From positions 33,498 to 97,497 of the forward strand of contig CAYFFG010000011.1 in NCBI GenBank assembly GCA_964342355.1: a stretch of DNA of 64,000 nt, in the 5' to 3' direction. The notes beneath the pieces were generated by a model, which ran no database searches, was not told the origin of the DNA, and worked only from the letters and a program-made list of their open reading frames with translations. Position 1 is the first letter of the stretch. The number at the start of each line of letters is the position of its first letter. The translations under genes and the position numbers were made by a program. Positions 1 to 8,210 of this stretch are shown piece after piece. This stretch comes from Hirschia sp964342355. Lineage in GTDB: Bacteria > Pseudomonadota > Alphaproteobacteria > Caulobacterales > Hyphomonadaceae.

Positions 1-910
1 CCTGTTTCTTAGCATCGACAGCAACCTGTTTGTTGAAGGCCGGATAGATTAGCTTATCCTTGTTCAATGTATCGAAAGCGTCCAGGTCGAGAAAATCCTC
101 GAAAAAGGCTTCTACCCCAACCTCAAGCTTCTCGGAAGATATCATCCGAGCAACCTGCTCCTGAAGAACTTTCTTATCGTGAAGCGCGCCACTTTGTGCT
201 TGAGCCAAAAGCTCTTCGTCAGGCACCGAGTTCCACAAAAAATAACTAAGGCGATGTGCTTTTGCGTGCGCTGTTAGTCGCACATTTCCTTTTTCGTCGG
301 TTTCTGTGTGATCAATAAGAAAGAGAAACTCCGGAGACGCTAAAAATCCCTCAACGACAAGCGTCATTGCGTCTTGAAAACTTCCTAATTCTTGAGTCGA
401 TGCTTCCGCTAAGGATAACCATCCCTGGACTTCCTCATTTGATAAAGGACGCCTAAGTAACTTCTCCCCTAGGTTATTAATTGCATTTTTAGCGCACTCA
501 ACATCAAACTGAGCAGAGGAATCTTTGCTGCAATCGATTATGCGGTCCCAATTTCCATCGGAGGTAGCTTGAGCAGCGATTTGCGTCGCCATTGCGTAGT
601 AACGCTCATAACCGCGTGAACTAATAGAAACTTCGGTTGCGCCTAAAGCGGCCATACCCTCGACTTCTGGTGCGTGCTCAAAGCGTCCAACAACCTTAAT
701 GTCCTGGCCAAGTAAATCGGATACGGTATTACGATACTGACTTTCAGAAATTAGCTTCATCTGAGGAGGCGGTAGTGGTCCATCGCCAATCTTAGATGAC
801 TGCCCACATCCCGATAGAATAATCAGCGCAACTGACCCTAACAGTGTCAGCGATTTTCGAACTAACGCTTTTGCCGCCTTTTCCGAATTTGTTTTAAATG
901 CGTGCGGCAT
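1..910 (-). CDS. DUF1587/DUF1595/DUF1592-family lipoprotein (C-terminus beyond window)
   Basis: The frame stays open from the ATG at 910 to the window edge, giving about 303 residues without the C-terminus. A basic N-terminus and hydrophobic stretch lead to a lipobox (ILSGC, Cys35), so an exported lipoprotein is likely. The motif RNTVSDLLG near residues 60-68 is typical of the DUF1587 (PSD3) domain, LLRRPLSNEE near 151-160 of DUF1595 (PSD5), and HRLSYFLWNSVPDEELL near 219-235 of DUF1592 (PSD4). This domain set occurs in planctomycete, myxobacterial and proteobacterial envelope proteins, often near c-type cytochromes; no biochemical function is established that I know of. The start overlaps the stop of the upstream lipoprotein gene (TAATG), so the two are probably translationally coupled. 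Later domains (DUF1588, DUF1585) would lie outside the window. Confidence 0.82.
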   Translation of the reverse strand, partial: MPHAFKTNSEKAAKALVRKSLTLLGSVALIILSGCGQSSKIGDGPLPPPQMKLISESQYRNTVSDLLGQDIKVVGRFEHAPEVEGMAALGATEVSISSRGYERYYAMATQIAAQATSDGNWDRIIDCSKDSSAQFDVECAKNAINNLGEKLLRRPLSNEEVQGWLSLAEASTQELGSFQDAMTLVVEGFLASPEFLFLIDHTETDEKGNVRLTAHAKAHRLSYFLWNSVPDEELLAQAQSGALHDKKVLQEQVARMISSEKLEVGVEAFFEDFLDLDAFDTLNKDKLIYPAFNKQVAVDAKKQ

Positions 911-2259
911 TAGTTATCGTCCTTATATTCTTTGTCGTCCTGGCTCAGTCTCTGAGGACCAATCTTTTCGTTTAACGGACGTGGAGTTGCGCCCTCTACC
1001 GCTATTTCCGCGAGTTCCACACCGTAATATTCTCTTGTGTCGAGAAAGTAGTTTTGAAGTTGCTCTTTAGGCTGATGCAGAACAAATGTTGGAACAGCTT
1101 TAATGGACATTGCTGTTGAAATTGCCGTGCATTGTCCTGTTTCTGGGTCTGGGTATCCATCCGAATACTTCATCAGCGCATCATGTACGGCAGGACAGGT
1201 AAAACCATTTGCAACTTCCAGCGCCCCGCGATCATTATGAAAATTGTGCCAGTAAGCGTGTTTGGTATCGAAATAGCCCGCAAGATCCCCCGAAGCACTG
1301 CCATCTTCGTTTAGTGTGAGGTGAATGCGCGAACCTTTAATGACGTATTCAGCGGGACGACCAGACCAACCAAATTTCAGGCGAAGGTCAAATGTGTCGG
1401 ATATTAGCTCACCGTCAACAATCCGACCCTTGACTTCATTATGCCAAAGCAAATTGTCCGTTACTGTCAAACTACCGTAGGGCACACCATTCTTTTCGGC
1501 GTCAAATGGCGTGGGCTCGTGACTTGAATAGATGCCAATTGTAACTTCATCGTCATTTAAGCGGTCATCGACACCTGTAATTTCCATGAGTGTCGTTGTT
1601 TCACCATCGCGATATGAACCGATGTGATAGTCTTCCATGGCGCCGCCAGCAAATTCCGCATCCCGCCGAAAGCTATCAATGCAACCCATGACCCTATAAA
1701 GCTGGTTATCCACTCCAGTGCGTCCATCGGGGCTCGTAAAGTCAACACCACCGCAGGATTCAGTATCTGCACCGTCTGAGTTCACACCATCCAAATCTCG
1801 ACCATAAGACACAGGACTTTGAACCACTTTATGAATAGGATCGTCGTAGGAGTCAGGAATATTGCAAATCGATTTTCCGCCTTGCTCAGCCATCCTGACT
1901 GCGGACAGCCTATATCCCATTTTGTAGTAATCAGATCTGTTTTCAGGCTGCAGTAAATAAGACTGGCGATCTTTAGGAAGGTTCATGATCGCAACATCTC
2001 GCAACGCCATCGCGAAACCTTCCGGGCAATCCTGAGGCGTTTCGTTAACCGCAAACCAGAAATAATCAAAAGCAAATCCGAGAGTCTCAGATCCGTCTTC
2101 GGCTAGCAAAGATGCACCCTGACCAGGTGTGACCGCCGCTACCGCGCCGACAGCGCCCGAGCTCTCAGAACGCACCAATTGTGCATCAGTAACCGTTTGT
2201 TGGGTGCATGCCGTAGAAAGCGCCACTAACGATGTCGCAAGAAACAATTTCCTAAACAT
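910..2259 (-). CDS. Unrecognised cysteine-containing lipoprotein, about 449 aa
   Basis: I do not recognise this family. The protein starts with a short basic N-terminus and hydrophobic segment ending in LSTAC, a good lipobox, so it is probably a periplasmic or outer-membrane lipoprotein. Beyond the lipid-modified cysteine there are six others (in DCPEG, ICNIP, SCGGV, GCIDS, TCPAV and QCTAI), a number that could form three disulfides. The mature part is acidic, soluble-looking and ends in a polar tail. I chose ATG 2259 rather than GTG 2265 because GGGGGAG sits six bases before it. It overlaps the end of the HiPIP-like gene by 8 nt and the DUF1592 gene by 1 nt, so the three form one operon and probably act together outside the cytoplasm. 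Confidence 0.7.
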   Translation of the reverse strand: MFRKLFLATSLVALSTACTQQTVTDAQLVRSESSGAVGAVAAVTPGQGASLLAEDGSETLGFAFDYFWFAVNETPQDCPEGFAMALRDVAIMNLPKDRQSYLLQPENRSDYYKMGYRLSAVRMAEQGGKSICNIPDSYDDPIHKVVQSPVSYGRDLDGVNSDGADTESCGGVDFTSPDGRTGVDNQLYRVMGCIDSFRRDAEFAGGAMEDYHIGSYRDGETTTLMEITGVDDRLNDDEVTIGIYSSHEPTPFDAEKNGVPYGSLTVTDNLLWHNEVKGRIVDGELISDTFDLRLKFGWSGRPAEYVIKGSRIHLTLNEDGSASGDLAGYFDTKHAYWHNFHNDRGALEVANGFTCPAVHDALMKYSDGYPDPETGQCTAISTAMSIKAVPTFVLHQPKEQLQNYFLDTREYYGVELAEIAVEGATPRPLNEKIGPQRLSQDDKEYKDDN

Positions 2260-2608
2260 TTTCACTCCCCCCTGAATTGGGACTATTGTTTTGTTTAATT
2301 TTTAGGGAGGCTTCTTTTGCCGCCCAAGAGATGCAAAAAACTGCAGGATTAGCGGGAAGGCTGTCTATTGCACACGTTCCACACCCCTCCCCAATGGTTT
2401 GGAAAAACGTGCAATTGGCGCATGATTTATTGGGCGTCTTAGAGTTCTCGACATATTGCCTACCATTGCGCGCCGCCAACTCGCCTGTCGTCAACGTTTT
2501 GGATGTCGCACAAGTCAGGCCTGATTCTTTTGAACAGCCCGCAGCAGCCATAGCTGCGCCCGCCATTGATATCTGCATCACTCGGCGGCGATTTACCGGG
2601 TTAATCAT
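2252..2608 (-). CDS. High-potential iron-sulfur protein (HiPIP)-like, Tat-exported
   Basis: This 118-residue protein has a twin-arginine-type leader (NRRRVMQ, residues 6-12) followed by a short Ala-rich segment and AAAGC (Cys25), which could also be a lipobox. The C-terminal half has the HiPIP cysteine pattern C63-x2-C66-x12-C79-x12-C92, ending in FCISWA, close to the C-x-x-W ending of known HiPIPs. HiPIPs carry a [4Fe-4S]3+/2+ cluster and shuttle electrons in the periplasm; Tat export of the folded, cluster-loaded protein fits. Cys33 and Cys76 are extra. It is the first gene of an operon with two lipoproteins, one of the DUF1592 group, which suggests it is their electron carrier. The redox partner is not identifiable from this window. 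Confidence 0.8.
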   Translation of the reverse strand: MINPVNRRRVMQISMAGAAMAAAGCSKESGLTCATSKTLTTGELAARNGRQYVENSKTPNKSCANCTFFQTIGEGCGTCAIDSLPANPAVFCISWAAKEASLKIKQNNSPNSGGSENV

Positions 2609-2711
2609 CTCTTTCTCACTATTATAATTTTGCCATCCGGACCGCCCCTCGGGAATAGGCGATCAAAAGCTGGCAACCTCCCTAGTTTGTAAATATATTC
2701 TCAGGGTCGCA

Positions 2712-3389
2712 GTGCAGTCAATGACAATCTCACCAACAAAAAACGTATTTTTCAGAAAATATAAGTTGCCAAGCGTTGAAGACGCGGGAATCTATTCGAG
2801 AATGACAGAAACAAGCACAACGAATCGTAGCGAAGCCGTCACTCGTTTGATCGAATCGGCGGATTTGGTTTTTCGGAATTCAGGGGCGATTCCGATATCA
2901 GTTGCTGAGGTCGCCTGCTCAGCAGGCGTCAGTCGCGCTCTTGTGTATGCGCATTTCCCAAATGGCGAAGACCTAATAAATGCTATTCTCGATGATGCAG
3001 TTGACTACTTTAGTACAGCTAACGTTATTTCGATTGCTGGCGCTGTGAACTTTGAAAAAGTCACTCTCGAGCTTTTAGACGTATATTTTGAGTTTCTTCA
3101 AAAACACAGCAACTTAGTTCATATGGTCAACATTGACAGCTTTATGGCTGGAAAATTATCGCGCAATTACAGAATGTTGCGAGATGGTGTCCTAAAGCGT
3201 GTAGCAAGATTGGCTCGGACAGAAAAATCTCTTCCGCTCAATGTGTCTCTATCTCTAGTCGTGCTGCTTGCATCACTTGCAGATGAAAGTGCGCGTCAAG
3301 TTCGTGCTGGGTCTAGCGTAGAGATGACGCACGCGACAATGCGCGCCATAGCAACATCTATGATCGAAGGCATAAGCAAGTACGATTAA
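2712..3389 (+). CDS. TetR/AcrR-family transcriptional regulator
   Basis: A typical TetR-size protein (225 aa from GTG 2712). The helix-turn-helix lies around ISVAEVACSAGVSRALVYAHF, followed by the FxxGEDLINAIL helix typical of the family; the C-terminal ligand domain is not assignable. It is divergent from the HiPIP/lipoprotein operon with about 100 bp between, so it may control that operon. The start is uncertain: ATG 2721, or ATG 2802 (MTETSTTN), would remove an N-terminal extension of 30 residues that is not needed for the HTH fold. It ends 8 bp from the convergent regulator gene at 3398. Confidence 0.85.
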   Translation: MQSMTISPTKNVFFRKYKLPSVEDAGIYSRMTETSTTNRSEAVTRLIESADLVFRNSGAIPISVAEVACSAGVSRALVYAHFPNGEDLINAILDDAVDYFSTANVISIAGAVNFEKVTLELLDVYFEFLQKHSNLVHMVNIDSFMAGKLSRNYRMLRDGVLKRVARLARTEKSLPLNVSLSLVVLLASLADESARQVRAGSSVEMTHATMRAIATSMIEGISKYD

Positions 3390-3397
3390 TGGAAAGT

Positions 3398-4231
3398 CTA
3401 ATCTGACCGCAATTGTGTTGCAGCTTTGATGATAGGAGGAAGAATTAAAGTCTGAGCCTCCAATTTCGACAATTTTCCATTGGATACCAATCCGCCGGCC
3501 CGTAAGGTCAGATTGTTAAAAAGCGCGACACGTACTAGTGCTTCATCAAATGAAAATCGCCTATCCTCAACGAGGTTATTGACTTGTTTTTTTCTAATTT
3601 CTTGAGTGATTTCTGAGCGTTTGAGCTCTATCTCCTTTCGAACATCCGACAAAGCCATTAGATTGGTAACCAATGAGCCGCGCTCAGACGCTTCCTCCAG
3701 GTAAGCAAGCGTCGACATGATAACTTTGCTAAGACGATTATTTCCGCGTGATACAACTTCCGCACGTTTCACAGCAAAAGTGTCAAGTTCGCGAGTGGCG
3801 ATCTCCACAAGCAGAACGTGGCGGGTTTCGAAACAATTATAAGCCTGCGCTTCGCTGATGCCTAATTCGCGCGCTATACGGCGCAGAGAAACAAAGTGGG
3901 CGCCTTCTTTCGATATTATGTTGCGAGCAGATTCCATTATTTGCTCTTGGCGCTGCTCACGCGTCATCCGCGATTGTGAACGACGCGCACCACGTTTCCT
4001 GCCTCCAATCTCAATGACAAGATCTGGATCTGAGATTGAGTTTGGATGTGGTTTTGTACGCTGAGAATACGGATTCGCCCAATACCCTTTAGGTGGACGA
4101 TCTATATCCACCCGGTCACAGATTTTTGCTAGACCGTTAGCGCTCATTCCAAAATCTTTAGCGAGCGACGTCATCGGCTTTTCCCAAACCAATTTAAACA
4201 ACTCTGCTTTTGTGAGTGTGTATTCCGCCAA
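3398..4231 (-). CDS. Dual-domain regulator: N-terminal HTH-like domain fused to TetR domain
   Basis: The first 50 residues (LTKAELFKLVWEKPMTSLAK, then FGMSANGLAKICDR and PPKGYWAN) match a small HTH-like domain recurring at the N-terminus of many proteobacterial hypothetical proteins. Residues from about 90 onward form a second, TetR-type unit: an arginine-rich linker, then ISKEGAHFVSLRRIARELGI and SEAQAYNCFETRHVLLVEI. The C-terminal half is helical, as expected for a TetR ligand/dimer domain. The ORF opens with TTG at 4231; no ATG is available upstream before an in-frame stop, and the AGGG before it is very close, so the start or a leaderless message is uncertain. It is divergent from the NMO/enoyl-CoA hydratase operon and is the best candidate regulator of it. 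Confidence 0.78.
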   Translation of the reverse strand: MAEYTLTKAELFKLVWEKPMTSLAKDFGMSANGLAKICDRVDIDRPPKGYWANPYSQRTKPHPNSISDPDLVIEIGGRKRGARRSQSRMTREQRQEQIMESARNIISKEGAHFVSLRRIARELGISEAQAYNCFETRHVLLVEIATRELDTFAVKRAEVVSRGNNRLSKVIMSTLAYLEEASERGSLVTNLMALSDVRKEIELKRSEITQEIRKKQVNNLVEDRRFSFDEALVRVALFNNLTLRAGGLVSNGKLSKLEAQTLILPPIIKAATQLRSD

Positions 4232-4242
4232 AGCCCTAATCC

Positions 4243-4260
4243 AACTAAACTAACTAAACT
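4243..4260. repeat. Perfect 9-bp tandem repeat (AACTAAACT x2) in divergent promoter region
   Basis: Two adjacent copies of AACTAAACT lie 12 bp upstream of the TTG start of the HTH-TetR gene, in the 212-bp region shared with the divergent catabolic operon. A direct repeat here could be a regulator binding site or part of the leader. Only the repetition is seen; function is inferred. Confidence 0.4.
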
Positions 4261-4443
4261 GATTATATTCTCTTGAATTTGAACCTACATATCAATTGGC
4301 GCCTCCCCCAACAAATTTCCCAAAAAACATTTTTATGGTGCGCTGCAGCGATTGTTTTTATGAGGACTCTTCATTCTCACCAAATACTGCGTATACAGGA
4401 AACAGTACTAAGCAATACGCTCTAACAGGTCAGGAAACTTCTC

Positions 4444-5418
4444 ATGAAAACGCGCTTCACAGAACTTTTTGGTATTGAGCATCCAATAGCTATGGGCGGC
4501 ATGCAATGGGTCGGACGAGCAGAGCTTGTCGCAGCGGTTGCAAATGCTGGCGCACTAGGCTTTTTGACTGCGCTCACTCAACCCACTCCCGAAGATTTAG
4601 AAAAAGAAATCCAGCGTGTAAAAGACATGACGGATAAACCGTTCGGCGTGAATATTACGATATTACCGACCACGAAGGCACCTCCATACGACGAATACCG
4701 TCGCGCAATCATCGAGTCAGGTGTCAAAATCGTGGAAACTGCAGGCAGCCGTCCTCATGAGCACGTTGCGGACCTAAAAGCGAACGGTGTTAAAGTCATT
4801 CACAAATGTACGGCAGTTAGGCACGCGCTATCAGCAGAAAAGATGGGTGCTGATGCCATTTCTATTGATGGTTTCGAGTGCGCAGGTCATCCAGGCGAGG
4901 ACGACATTCCCGGACTTATTTTGATTCCCGCAGCGGCGAACAAAGTAACAGTTCCAATGATCGCTAGCGGCGGTTTTGGAGACGGCCGCGGTCTTGCTGC
5001 AGCGCTTGCTCTAGGTGCTGATGGCATCAATATGGGAACGCGCTTCTGCGCAACCAAAGAAGCCCCAATTCACCAAAACGTAAAACAGAAAATTGTTGAA
5101 AGCGAAGAGCGGGACACAAACCTAATTTTCCGCAAACTCCGCAATACAGCGCGGGTCGGAAAGAATGTGATTTCTGATGAGGTCGTCGAAATTCTCAATA
5201 AGCCCGAAACGAGCTTCCAGGATGTAGCTCACTTGGTTGCCGGGGCTCGCGGACGCGAAGTTATGGAAAATGGAAATCTCGCAAATGGCTTGTACTGGGC
5301 TGGGCAAGTGCAAGGCCTCATCAATGACATCCCAACTGTCGAAGAATTGGTAAACCGTATAATAGATGACGCGACGTCTATTATAAACGGTCGCCTGCAG
5401 AGCTTCGTAAGTTCATAG
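4444..5418 (+). CDS. NMO/2-nitropropane dioxygenase-type FMN oxidoreductase
   Basis: The 324-residue protein is a full-length TIM-barrel flavoprotein of the nitronate monooxygenase family. Visible marks are the N-terminal IEHPIAMGGMQWVG, the FGVNITILP strand, the GFECAGHPGEDD loop and the FMN-phosphate site IASGGFGDGRGLAAALALGA followed by GINMGTRFCATKEAP. Family members oxidise nitronates, but many homologues are NAD(P)H:flavin oxidoreductases acting on acyl-CoA intermediates. Here it is the first gene of an operon with a hot-dog protein and an enoyl-CoA hydratase, so a reductase or dehydrogenase role on an acyl-CoA is more likely than nitronate detoxification. AGGA lies about nine bases before the ATG. 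The divergent HTH-TetR gene probably regulates it. Confidence 0.88.
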   Translation: MKTRFTELFGIEHPIAMGGMQWVGRAELVAAVANAGALGFLTALTQPTPEDLEKEIQRVKDMTDKPFGVNITILPTTKAPPYDEYRRAIIESGVKIVETAGSRPHEHVADLKANGVKVIHKCTAVRHALSAEKMGADAISIDGFECAGHPGEDDIPGLILIPAAANKVTVPMIASGGFGDGRGLAAALALGADGINMGTRFCATKEAPIHQNVKQKIVESEERDTNLIFRKLRNTARVGKNVISDEVVEILNKPETSFQDVAHLVAGARGREVMENGNLANGLYWAGQVQGLINDIPTVEELVNRIIDDATSIINGRLQSFVSS

Positions 5419-5437
5419 AAATTTGGGAGAGCCGGAC

Positions 5438-6382
5438 ATGACTAGCGTAGACTCTTTCCAATCTAACTTGGAAGAAAGAGACGGAAAAATTATCGGTCCT
5501 TGGCGTCAACCGCGCCAAATGTTGGCAGAGCAAACCTATGAAGGACATGCCTCAATCCATGATGACGCCACGGCTCAAAAGCTTGGCTTTAGTGGAGGCA
5601 CGATTGAAGGTCCTACTCATTTCAGTCAATTTGTTCCTCTAGGCGTTGCTGCCTTTGGTCCAGAGTTCTTATCTAAGGGTTGCCTTTCCGCACACTATAG
5701 AGCGCCGGTTTTTGAGGGGGAACGTGTTCGAGCAATCTTACAAAAATCAGATTCAGGTGATCATGCCGAAATCCGAATGGAACGAGATGATGAAACTGAA
5801 ATCCTTGTAGGGTCAGCTTCCATGCATGGGACATCAACGCCTACAGCTTTGGAAGCTCGGTTAGAAACGCTGCGTCCGTTAGAGCAACCTGTGATTCTTC
5901 GGGATGTGAAAGTGGGGGATAAATCAAGCCGTATAACAGTTCGAATGGATATGGATCAGCATATGGGCGATCTCTATCCTTTTTCGCTGGCGACAAAACT
6001 AAAAGTAATTACAGAACCCTCTCCCCTCTACCAGAATGAGAATGCAATAATTCCCTTCGAAATGATTAGCGTCTTGTTAAATCATGTCGCGAGAGAAGGC
6101 GCTTATAGAACACGTGGTCCTGCTGTTGGTTTATTCGCAGATCAGGAAATAAAAGTTTATGATGGCCCGCTGTTAGTCGGACATGACTACGAAATTGAAC
6201 GTGAAATCATTGCTTTCAGCGGAAGTCGGCGCACTGAAAGCATGTGGGTAAAAACGCGCGTGTTTGAACCTGGCAGTAACGATGTGATCGCACATATGCT
6301 ATTGAACACAGCAACACTTAAAGCCTCTTATGAGGCTTACGAACAAGAGTTTGCCGAACTTTATGGCAACCAGGGAGAATAA
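5438..6382 (+). CDS. Hot-dog fold (MaoC-like) protein, probable acyl-CoA enzyme
   Basis: A 314-residue protein starting at ATG 5438, preceded by GGGAGAG at 5425; an in-frame TTG upstream (5423) overlaps this ribosome site and is rejected. Two regions resemble hot-dog repeats: one with KLGFSGGTIEGPTHFSQF and LSAHYRAPVFEGERV, and a weaker C-terminal one with DQEIKVYDGPLLVGHDYEI. This is the layout of MaoC-like double hot-dog dehydratase relatives. The catalytic Asp/His pair of MaoC hydratases cannot be assigned with confidence, so thioesterase, hydratase or a non-catalytic role all remain open. Its place between an NMO-type flavoprotein and an enoyl-CoA hydratase, three bases from the latter, indicates a shared acyl-CoA pathway. 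Confidence 0.75.
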   Translation: MTSVDSFQSNLEERDGKIIGPWRQPRQMLAEQTYEGHASIHDDATAQKLGFSGGTIEGPTHFSQFVPLGVAAFGPEFLSKGCLSAHYRAPVFEGERVRAILQKSDSGDHAEIRMERDDETEILVGSASMHGTSTPTALEARLETLRPLEQPVILRDVKVGDKSSRITVRMDMDQHMGDLYPFSLATKLKVITEPSPLYQNENAIIPFEMISVLLNHVAREGAYRTRGPAVGLFADQEIKVYDGPLLVGHDYEIEREIIAFSGSRRTESMWVKTRVFEPGSNDVIAHMLLNTATLKASYEAYEQEFAELYGNQGE

Positions 6383-6384
6383 CT

Positions 6385-7260
6385 TTGACAGACATCAAAT
6401 TCGATACTCTAGAACTTTCGATCGAAGATGGAATCGCTATTGCGACCTTCTCTCGTCCCGATGTTATGAACACCTTCAATCAGGCTATGCGTCGCGACTT
6501 GATCACTCTTCTTGATCACACAGATACTAATGATGAAGTGCGTGCGGTAATTCTAACGGGATCAGGGCGAGCCTTCTGTGCAGGAGCAGACCTGGGACGC
6601 GGCGGCGATACCTTTAAATACAATCCTGATGCGCCTTCAGACGAGATCACTGTCAATGATGTTCGCCGCGATGGTGGTGGTCGCGTTACTTTACGTATCT
6701 ATGAAAGCGTTAAACCAATAATAGCTGCTGTAAATGGTGCTGCTGTTGGTATTGGCGCAACTATGCAACTGCCCATGGATGCGCGAATTGCGTCTAAATC
6801 CGCAAAGTTTGGCTTTGTCTTTTCCAGGCGCGGCATTACGCCAGAAGCCTGTTCATCTTGGTTTCTTCCACGCCTGGTTGGCATTCCGACTGCTCTTGAG
6901 TGGTTTTATTCTGGCCGGGTTTTTACTGCGGAAGAAGCATTGCAAAAAGGTTTAGTGCAATCCCTTCATGAGCCGGAAGAGCTTCTGGACGCAGCAAAAG
7001 AACTAGCAAAACAGATGACAGAAAAATCTGCGCCAGTATCTGTTGCTTTGAGCCGTCAACTTGTTTGGCGCATGCTGGGCGCTAATCACCCTATGGAAGC
7101 ACATATGGTAGATAGTCGCTCGATCCAATCTAGAGGTCGAAGCAATGATGTTAAAGAAGGTGTGTCATCGTTCTTAGAAAAGCGCGAAGCTAATTACACG
7201 GACAGCGTTGCCAAAGATATGCCAGAGCTGCCATTCGCAGATGTACCTGAATTTAAGTAA
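6385..7260 (+). CDS. Enoyl-CoA hydratase/isomerase (crotonase) family protein
   Basis: A 291-residue crotonase. The CoA/oxyanion-hole motif AFCAGADLGRGGD and the second oxyanion-hole segment around AAVNGAAVGIGATMQL are present, followed by DARIASKSAKFGFVFSRRGI and a C-terminal helix ending in EGVSSFLEKREA. The length fits the family, with slight extension after the first motif. The start is TTG 6385, supported by AGGGAGA at 6372-6378 and by a two-base gap from the previous stop. The protein closes the three-gene operon and is followed by a strong terminator. Substrate cannot be read from sequence; hydration or isomerisation of an enoyl-CoA is the family activity. Confidence 0.9.
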   Translation: MTDIKFDTLELSIEDGIAIATFSRPDVMNTFNQAMRRDLITLLDHTDTNDEVRAVILTGSGRAFCAGADLGRGGDTFKYNPDAPSDEITVNDVRRDGGGRVTLRIYESVKPIIAAVNGAAVGIGATMQLPMDARIASKSAKFGFVFSRRGITPEACSSWFLPRLVGIPTALEWFYSGRVFTAEEALQKGLVQSLHEPEELLDAAKELAKQMTEKSAPVSVALSRQLVWRMLGANHPMEAHMVDSRSIQSRGRSNDVKEGVSSFLEKREANYTDSVAKDMPELPFADVPEFK

Positions 7261-7285
7261 GAAATAATAGGTGTGATCTTTGTTC

Positions 7286-7318
7286 AAGCCCGCAGTTCAG
7301 ATTGAATTGCGGGCTTTT
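7286..7318 (+). terminator. Intrinsic terminator of the NMO/hot-dog/crotonase operon
   Basis: A 14-bp stem, AAGCCCGCAGTTCA (7286-7299) against its complement at 7303-7316, with one G-U pair and a 3-base loop, is followed by TTTT. It lies 26 bp after the crotonase stop. Confidence 0.85.
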
Positions 7319-7393
7319 AGTTTGGTAACACCGACCATAAATAAAGATGATAGAAATTCCTAAAGTTTCGCTATTTGATCGAATGAGAGCGGT

Positions 7394-8206
7394 ATGAGCA
7401 AAACATTTAAGTATTCAGGAAATTCGATTCAGGATTTGATCTACCTAATGGAGCGTTTGAGAGATCCAGACAATGGCTGCCCTTGGGATTTGGAACAAGA
7501 TTTTGCGACGATCGCGCCATATACGATCGAGGAATCTTATGAGGTCGCAGATGCCATTGAACATGGTACGACGGATGATTTGATCGAGGAACTCGGAGAC
7601 CTTTTTCTTCAAGTCGTTTTTCAATCACAAATAGGTAAAGACAAAGGCCTATTTGACATAAACGAAGTAGCTAGACGCATCACCGAAAAAATGGTCCGCA
7701 GACATCCACATGTTTTTGGAGATCAATCCGTTGGAACAGCTGACGCTCAGACTGAAAACTGGGAAAATATAAAAGAGAAAGAACGTGCGCTCAAATCAGG
7801 TAAAAAAGCTGATGTCGAAAGCGCGCTTGATGGCGTGGCAATTGCGCTACCAGCATTAATCCGATCGGGAAAACTCATGAAACGAGCTGCCCGTACTGGA
7901 TTTGATTGGCCCGATATAAAAGACGCTTTCGACAAAGTAGAAGAGGAATTACGTGAAATTAAAGACGCTCATGAAACGGGTGATACAAATGCAATAAAAG
8001 AGGAAGTTGGCGATCTTCTAATTGCTGCTGCAAACCTATCTAGAAAATTGGAAATCGATCCAGAAGAAGCGTTAAGGGCTTCAAATTTTAAATTCGAAAA
8101 ACGTTTTCGGACTATGGAATTGTTAGCTACAAACAAGGGTAAGACTCTAAAGGACTTCGACGTTCAAGGCATGCTTAACCTGTGGGCTGATGCAAAAAAA
8201 TCGTAG
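7394..8206 (+). CDS. mazG: Nucleoside triphosphate pyrophosphohydrolase MazG
   Basis: A 270-residue, two-domain MazG. The N-terminal domain has the signature GCPWDLEQDFATIAPYTIEE and the metal-binding EExxE...ELGDLF pattern; the second domain repeats it as EEELREI...EEVGDLL. MazG hydrolyses NTPs and dNTPs to NMPs and pyrophosphate, acting in nucleotide-pool sanitation and, in some bacteria, lowering ppGpp. It starts at ATG 7394 with GAGAGCGG upstream and ends 4 bp from the convergent hflX gene. Its presence beside hflX-hfq is the usual alphaproteobacterial arrangement. Confidence 0.95.
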   Translation: MSKTFKYSGNSIQDLIYLMERLRDPDNGCPWDLEQDFATIAPYTIEESYEVADAIEHGTTDDLIEELGDLFLQVVFQSQIGKDKGLFDINEVARRITEKMVRRHPHVFGDQSVGTADAQTENWENIKEKERALKSGKKADVESALDGVAIALPALIRSGKLMKRAARTGFDWPDIKDAFDKVEEELREIKDAHETGDTNAIKEEVGDLLIAAANLSRKLEIDPEEALRASNFKFEKRFRTMELLATNKGKTLKDFDVQGMLNLWADAKKS

Positions 8207-8210
8207 TGTA

